From Alphaproteobacteria bacterium (GTDB taxonomy: Bacteria > Pseudomonadota > Alphaproteobacteria > VGEJ01), in assembly GCA_016869335.1 (NCBI GenBank), contig VGEJ01000016.1, positions 1-17,071 on the forward strand: a stretch of 17,071 nucleotides of DNA, in the 5' to 3' direction. A model generated the notes under the pieces. The model had not been told where the DNA came from, searched no databases, and saw only the letters and a program-made list of their open reading frames with translations. Position numbers and translations under genes: made by a program. The stretch's first letter is position 1. Every line of letters begins with the position of its first letter. This document shows positions 13,887-17,071 of the stretch, in pieces.

Positions 13887-14778
13887 GCCGGCGCTCCTCG
13901 AACTCATCGAGATCGCGCGGCCAGTCCTTGCCGAGGAGGCGCGAGAGCGCGCGGTCGGCCAGCAGCTTGCCGCCCGTCTGACAGCGGGCGCAGTAGCTGG
14001 TCTCGTTGTCGGCGTAGCGGATGCGCTGCACCGGGCTCGCGCACACCGGACAGGGCTTGCCGTAGCGGCCGTGCACCGCCATCTCGGGGTGGAAGGCGGT
14101 AACCTTCGCCGGGAACTGCTCGGCCGCGCTGCGGCTGAGGCGCTCGATGCACTCGCCAAGCACGGCGCGGGTCGCGTCGTGGAGCCGGGTGATCGCGCCC
14201 TCGTCGAGCCGGCCGCTGAGCGCCACCGGGGACAGCCCGGAGCGATGCAGGATCTCATCCGAATACGCGTTGCCGATGCCGCTGAACAGATGCGGGTCGG
14301 TGAGCGCGCGCTTCAAGGTGTGGTTCTCGCGCCGGAGCGTGGCGGCGAAGCGCGCGCGGTCGCAGGTAAGGACCTCGATCCCGCCCGGATCGTGGGCCCG
14401 GAGCGCCGCCTCGCCCCGCACGAGGTGGAGCGCCGCGCGCCGCTTCGTCCCGGCCTCGGTCAGCACCAGCGTGCCGGTCGGGAAATCGAACGCGGCGAGC
14501 CCGCGCCGACCCGGGAGCTTGGCGCCCGCCTCCTGCCACTGCAGGCGCCCGGCGATCATCAGGTGGATGAGCAGCCACAGCTCGCCCTCGAGACCGAGAG
14601 CGATGCGCTTGCCGAGGCGGCGGAGCGCCTGCACTGGCCGGCCATAGGTGGCGGCGAGCGGCGGCTCGACGGTGCGGAGTAGGAACGGGCTGCCGAGCCG
14701 CACCCGCTCGAGCGGCTGGCCCATGATGCGCGGCCCGAGGGCGACGAGATAGGCCTCGATGTCGGGCAGCTCCGGCAT
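13870..14778 (-). CDS. Fpg/Nei family DNA glycosylase (formamidopyrimidine-type) with C-terminal extension
   Basis: The 302-residue base-excision repair enzyme starts MPELPDIEAY; the ATG at 14778 is required because, after Met removal, the N-terminal Pro is the catalytic nucleophile (a longer frame from 14793 would bury it). Glu3 and Lys57 match the Fpg active site. Asn170 lies in the GIGNAYSDEIL helix-two-turn-helix motif. A zinc finger uses Cys243, Cys246, Cys263 and Cys266. Two differences from classical MutM: the DPRRFG segment that fills the gap left by the damaged base is replaced by TKRRAALHLV, and about 34 residues follow the finger (QTGGKLLADRALSRLL...). It is probably a paralogous Fpg/Nei subfamily rather than the housekeeping mutM. 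Confidence 0.88.
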   Translation of the reverse strand: MPELPDIEAYLVALGPRIMGQPLERVRLGSPFLLRTVEPPLAATYGRPVQALRRLGKRIALGLEGELWLLIHLMIAGRLQWQEAGAKLPGRRGLAAFDFPTGTLVLTEAGTKRRAALHLVRGEAALRAHDPGGIEVLTCDRARFAATLRRENHTLKRALTDPHLFSGIGNAYSDEILHRSGLSPVALSGRLDEGAITRLHDATRAVLGECIERLSRSAAEQFPAKVTAFHPEMAVHGRYGKPCPVCASPVQRIRYADNETSYCARCQTGGKLLADRALSRLLGKDWPRDLDEFEERRLSSRG

Positions 14779-14837
14779 GCCCGAGCTTGGCATGGCCCCG
14801 CCCGCCGCCTCAAGCCGGGCCGCGGCCGACCGCGGTT

Positions 14838-14865
14838 TTGCCGCCGCGCGGCGGAGCGCTAAGCT
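14838..14865 (+). promoter_or_regulatory. Candidate promoter of tRNA-Leu
   Basis: TTGCCG at 14838-14843 and TAAGCT at 14860-14865 are 16 bases apart, with the tRNA starting 10 bases after the -10. Position and spacing suit a sigma-70 type stable-RNA promoter. Confidence 0.45.
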
Positions 14866-14874
14866 CGGCTCCCT

Positions 14875-14961
14875 GCCCGCTTGGCGGAATTGGCAGACGC
14901 AGCGGACTTAAAATCCGTTTCCTCTAGGGGAGTGAGGGTTCGAATCCCTCAGCGGGCACCA
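14875..14961 (+). tRNA. tRNA-Leu (anticodon UAA)
   Basis: The 87-base gene folds as a class II tRNA. The acceptor stem GCCCGCT (14875-14881) pairs with AGCGGGC (14951-14957), followed by A and an encoded CCA (14959-14961). The anticodon stem GCGGA/TCCGT encloses CTTAAAA, placing TAA at 14909-14911. A long variable arm (CCTCTAGGGGAG) and a T arm with GGTTCGAATCC are present. It reads UUA (and possibly UUG), rare leucine codons in a genome this GC-rich. Confidence 0.97.
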
Positions 14962-15019
14962 ATCAAATCAATGGGTTATCATATTCCTGCTACCTGGGCG
15001 GTCGGCGCGCGGTGCGCTT

Positions 15020-15089
15020 GGGCTACCACCGGGCTACCACCGCAGCCTCGGTGGACATCACCGGCGCAGCCTCGGTGGACATCACGGCC
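15020..15089. repeat. Two adjacent tandem duplications
   Basis: GGGCTACCACC occurs twice head to tail (15020-15030, 15031-15041). Directly after it a 24-base unit starting GCAGCCTCGGTGGACATCAC is repeated (15042-15065, 15066-15089), identical for the first 20 bases. Two different duplications side by side next to a tRNA suggest slippage or a past insertion/excision scar. Confidence 0.75.
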
Positions 15090-15128
15090 CTTCCTTGAGT
15101 GCACCCGCCAGGGCCGCTGGCACCATGC

Positions 15129-15172
15129 CGAGGGGTGTGTTCTTACCCCTCGCGCAACCGCTCGACGCGGTT
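15129..15172 (-). terminator. Pair of hairpins downstream of the Sel1-repeat gene
   Basis: CGAGGGGT (15129-15136) pairs perfectly with ACCCCTCG (15145-15152), loop of 8. AACCGC (15156-15161) pairs with GCGGTT (15167-15172), loop of 5. Both lie within 80 bases after the stop of the minus-strand gene that ends at 15207. Neither has a clear T run. Confidence 0.4.
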
Positions 15173-15206
15173 ACCGCTGGCCACTCCTACCGCGCGGCCA
15201 GAACGA

Positions 15207-15809
15207 TCACCGGGGCCGCCATTCGCGCGCGAGTCGTTGCGCCTCGGCGATCTGCGCCGGCGTCATCTTGGCCGCGACGCCGTCGCGGTTCTTGACGGCC
15301 AGACCGTCGGGTGCCGGGGAGCGCGATGCGGCCAGGTTGTACCACTTGTGTGCCTGCACATAGTCCTGCGGCACTCCTTCGCCGTACTCATACTTGAGCC
15401 CGAGTTGCCCCTGGGCCGTAACGTGACCCCGGTCTGCGGCCTCCTGGGACCAACGGGCAGATTCGCCGTAGTCCTGCGGCACGCCCTCGCCGTTGAAGTA
15501 GCGAACCGCGAGCTCATGTTGGGCCTCGGCTAAGCCCTGCTCGGCGGCGCGCCGGTACCACGTGACGCCCATCGCTTGGTCCTCCGGCACGCCTTTTCCG
15601 TAGAAGTACATGACCCCGATCTCTAACTGAGCGTGGGCATCGCCCTGCTCGGCGAGCGGGCGCCAGAGCTTTAGCGCGTCGGCGTAGTCGCCGCGTGAGT
15701 AGGCTTTGAGCCCGTCCTCGTACGGGTCGGCGGTCGCGGGCGCCGCCGCCGCGGCAAGAGCGAGAAGCAGCACGAGCCAGAGCCCGAGGGCACGGCGCCT
15801 GCCGCTCAC
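15207..15809 (-). CDS. Secreted Sel1-repeat (SLR/TPR-like) protein
   Basis: The 200-residue protein begins with an Arg-rich n-region and hydrophobic core (LGLWLVLLLALAAAAAP) and a likely signal peptidase site after ATA at 25-27. The mature part has a TPR-like helix pair (30-56) followed by about three Sel1 repeats (58-93, 94-129, 130-165), each with the A-x-x-x-LG-x-x-Y-x-x-G-x-GVP-x-D-Y pattern. The end, MTPAQIAEAQRLAREW, is typical of this family. Such proteins are periplasmic or exported scaffolds for protein-protein contacts; no specific partner is indicated. The start is a GTG at 15809 without a strong ribosome-binding site. Other TPR/SLR proteins look alike, so no finer function is claimed. 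Confidence 0.87.
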   Translation of the reverse strand: MSGRRRALGLWLVLLLALAAAAAPATADPYEDGLKAYSRGDYADALKLWRPLAEQGDAHAQLEIGVMYFYGKGVPEDQAMGVTWYRRAAEQGLAEAQHELAVRYFNGEGVPQDYGESARWSQEAADRGHVTAQGQLGLKYEYGEGVPQDYVQAHKWYNLAASRSPAPDGLAVKNRDGVAAKMTPAQIAEAQRLAREWRPR

Positions 15810-15860
15810 GATCCGTACCCCGCGGCCATTCCCGTCTCCGCCGCTCGTGGCCAGACCGTG

Positions 15861-15889
15861 AGCTTAGATCATCCCGAACAGGGCGTGAA
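15861..15889 (-). promoter_or_regulatory. Candidate promoter of the Sel1-repeat gene
   Basis: On the minus strand, TTCACG (15889-15884) and TAAGCT (15866-15861) are 17 bases apart, about 50 bases before the GTG start. The -10 hexamer is identical to that proposed for tRNA-Leu. Confidence 0.3.
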
Positions 15890-15891
15890 TC

Positions 15892-16140
15892 TCATGTGGC
15901 TATCCTCTCGATGGTCCAACCGAATACCCGTCCAGCGCGGTGCACCGGATGCACCAACTCGCTGTACGTTGCCACACATCGTTTGCCGAGGCACACCAGC
16001 CGACCCGCAAGGGCTTCGAAGGCCTCGATCGCTGGGTCCATCGGCAGCGACGGGTAGTCGAAACCGTAGATCAGAACTCCCTTGCCGCCGGGTAGCCCGG
16101 AGTCGAGAAGCTTCGGGCAGTCTGTCCCCGCCGCTTGCAG
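15892..16140 (-). pseudogene. 3' remnant of an unrecognised gene
   Basis: From about 16130 down to a TGA at 15894-15892, the minus strand encodes a protein-like stretch with natural composition: DCPKLLDSGLPGGKG, then VLIYGFDYPSLPMDPAIEAF, and finally RAGRVFGWTIERIAT. Upstream of about 16140 the same open frame turns into Arg-rich low-quality sequence that is simply antisense to the nosF-like piece. So only the C-terminal 75-80 residues of a once longer protein seem to remain, cut off where the next remnant begins. I do not recognise the family. The opposite strand gives no better protein here. Confidence 0.45.
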
Positions 16141-16155
16141 CGGGCTCGGACGCAC

Positions 16156-16260
16156 GGCCCGGAAAGCGTCGCCTTCCCACCCGCACTGACCGGCCGGGAG
16201 ATGCTGCGCTTCTATGCCCGGCTCAAGCGCCGGCCGCGCTCTGAGTGCGAGGCGCTTCTG
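16156..16260 (+). pseudogene. Internal fragment resembling NosF ABC ATPase
   Basis: In the frame starting at 16156 the translation reads GPESVAFPPALTGREMLRFY, then ARLKRRPRSECEALL. This closely resembles the segment after the Walker A region of NosF, the ATPase of the NosDFY copper/sulfur transporter for nitrous-oxide reductase maturation (G-x-LPE-x-VAF-x-x-x-LTGRE-x-L-x-FYARLK). Walker A, the ABC signature and Walker B are all absent, and no start codon context exists, so it cannot function. Other ABC ATPases of the CcmA type share LTGxE but rarely the VAF and FYARLKR parts. The piece ends abruptly where an ApbE/NosX-like reading frame begins. Confidence 0.55.
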
Positions 16261-16262
16261 GC

Positions 16263-16484
16263 CCCACCGGGCGGCTCCATCACCTGTTCGACCCGCGGAC
16301 CGGCGCCAGCGCCTGCGCCAGCGTCTCCGTCCTGGCGCCGACCGCAACCGCCGCTGATGCCCTGGCCACCGGCTGTCATCTGCTGCCACCTGCCGCCATC
16401 GTCCCCGCCCTGGCCGCCGCCCGCGCCCGCCGCGCCGTGATCATCGACGACAAGGGCATGGTATCGACGATCTCGGCAGCGTGA
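16263..16484 (+). pseudogene. 3' fragment of an ApbE/NosX-like flavin transferase gene
   Basis: The frame from about 16263 to TGA at 16482-16484 encodes GRLHHLFDPRTGASACASVS, VLAPTATAADALATGCHLLP and a terminal AVIIDDKGMVSTISAA. The HHLFDPRTG block and the VSVLAPTATAADALAT block are the two C-terminal signatures of ApbE (FAD:protein FMN transferase). NosX, the nos-cluster member of this family that flavinylates NosR, has the same. The N-terminal FAD-binding two thirds are missing. No start codon or ribosome-binding site fits. Joined directly to a NosF-like piece, it most likely derives from nosX after loss of the intervening nosY-nosL. Confidence 0.65.
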
Positions 16485-16605
16485 GGCGGCCTCGGCGCGA
16501 CCGTCGCGACCACCGCCAGGGCGGTACGGACGGCGGCTCGGTCGTGGGGTACCATCGCCGGTTGCCGAGCGCCCGTTCAGCGCCTCGGCCGAGAGAGGAC
16601 CGTGC
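16485..16605. other. Intergenic gap before the DMT transporter
   Basis: These 121 GC-rich bases contain no coding signal that I trust; the only clear element is the purine-rich AGAGAGG at 16592-16598 that serves the downstream gene. Confidence 0.4.
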
Positions 16606-17071
16606 GTGGCGGCTGCGGATGAAGCGAAGCGCGATGATCGCGGCGGCGGCGAGCGCCCCTCCGTCGCCATCCCGACCCTGCTCGTCCTCCTGGGCGGGGT
16701 CGTCTACGGCAGCGTCATCACGGCCAACAAGATCGCGATCGAAGCCGGGTTTCCCTTCGTCTCCTACACGTTCTGGCAGACCTTCCTCGCCGGCGCGCTT
16801 CTTCTCGCGTACGGGGTGGTTCGGGCCCGGCTGCCCGCGCTCGGCTTGGCGCACCTGCGTCACTACGTGCTGACGAGCACGTTCGGCATCGTTCTTCCGG
16901 TCCTCGTGCTGACCTACGTCGCTGGCCGCGTGCCGGCCGGGGTGCTCACCCTGATCTTCGCGCTGGCGCCGCCGATCGCCTATCTCCTCACCTTTGCGCT
17001 TGGCCGCGAACGGTTCCGCTGGCTCAGCGTTGGCGGCGTCGCGCTCGGGTTTGCCGGTGTCCTGATGATCG
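16606..17071 (+). CDS. EamA/DMT family transporter, N-terminal 155 residues (partial at window edge)
   Basis: A frame open to the right edge starts at the GTG at 16606, 7 bases after AGAGAGG (16592-16598). After a charged cytoplasmic leader of about 20 residues (ADEAKRDDRGGGERP) it gives successive hydrophobic helices: VAIPTLLVLLGGVVYGSVIT, FVSYTFWQTFLAGALLLAYG, YVLTSTFGIVLPVLVLTYVA, AGVLTLIFALAPPIAYLLTF and a fifth from LSVGGVALGFAGVLMI. The pattern with ALAPPIAYL in helix 4 and GxxLGFAGVLMI in helix 5 is that of EamA-domain drug/metabolite transporters. The substrate is unknown; many members export amino acids or related metabolites. The second EamA repeat lies outside the window. It directly follows the nos debris. 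Confidence 0.82.
   Translation, partial: MAAADEAKRDDRGGGERPSVAIPTLLVLLGGVVYGSVITANKIAIEAGFPFVSYTFWQTFLAGALLLAYGVVRARLPALGLAHLRHYVLTSTFGIVLPVLVLTYVAGRVPAGVLTLIFALAPPIAYLLTFALGRERFRWLSVGGVALGFAGVLMI

Larger units (their letters stand above)
14962..15206. other. Spacer downstream of tRNA-Leu, no gene seen
   Basis: This 245-base gap starts with a short A/T-rich stretch directly after the CCA, then holds two adjacent tandem repeats (15020-15089) and two hairpins (15129-15172) that probably belong to the end of the minus-strand Sel1 gene. No integrase or other coding frame with the local codon bias was found. Confidence 0.5.

Noticed and set aside
14881..15363. A plus-strand open frame of 160 codons starting MAELADAADLKSV
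   Set aside because: Its first part is the translation of tRNA-Leu itself, a well-known false gene, and the rest crosses repeats and the antisense of the Sel1 gene.
16212..16670. Minus-strand open frame of 152 codons over the nos debris
   Set aside because: Antisense of the ApbE-like fragment; Gly/Arg/Ala-rich with no motif.
16481..16873. Plus-strand open frame of 130 codons at the start of the DMT gene
   Set aside because: Ser/Arg/Pro-rich wrong-frame translation; the frame from 16606 gives regular membrane helices.
1..17071. CRISPR arrays, toxin-antitoxin pairs, phage structural genes or retron-like elements
   Set aside because: No regularly spaced repeats, no matching gene pairs and no phage genes were seen on either strand.

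Overview
The window is chromosomal DNA from a GC-rich alphaproteobacterium, most likely a Rhodospirillales-type lineage. The evidence is very high GC at third codon positions, frequent GTG and TTG starts, a GcrA-family cell-cycle regulator (a family essentially restricted to Alphaproteobacteria), and an sfsA-map-radC block. No genus can be named from sequence alone.

Left part (1-3974). The window opens inside an insertion sequence: the first 16 codons of a minus-strand transposase and its outer end lie at about 1-122. Plus-strand genes follow: a RidA-like deaminase with a strong hairpin after it, a CcdA-type thiol transporter, an acyl-CoA synthetase and an NAD-type short-chain dehydrogenase, the last two as a tight pair.

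Sensor cyclase (3984-6438). A GAF-GAF-PAS-class III adenylate cyclase-TPR-like protein of about 818 residues can be reconstructed, but only by crossing two apparent single-base deletions and one in-frame TAG. The substrate-specifying lysine of the cyclase also reads arginine. It is called a pseudogene, or else a region of poor sequence quality.

Amino-acid block (6531-9559). An omega-amino-acid:pyruvate aminotransferase is followed by alanine dehydrogenase. Together they can move amino groups onto pyruvate and then release them as ammonia, regenerating pyruvate. A short GcrA-like regulator follows.

Minus-strand block (9581-12483). In transcription order this is sfsA, map, radC, terC, closely spaced, with map and radC overlapping by 4 bases. 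A divergent plus-strand pair, a CinA N-domain protein and a GNAT acetyltransferase joined by a TGATG overlap, runs to 13886. It meets a minus-strand Fpg/Nei-family DNA glycosylase tail to tail.

Right part (14875-17071). tRNA-Leu(UAA) with encoded CCA is followed by a short repeat-bearing spacer, a secreted Sel1-repeat protein, and about 800 bases of gene debris. The debris holds the 3' end of an unrecognised minus-strand gene, then a piece resembling NosF (nitrous-oxide reductase ABC ATPase) joined directly to the 3' end of an ApbE/NosX-like gene. The window ends inside an EamA/DMT transporter gene.

I found no convincing new multi-gene system. The most informative signals are decay and rearrangement: the broken CyaB1-like cyclase, the nosF'-'nosX scar, and the insertion-sequence end.
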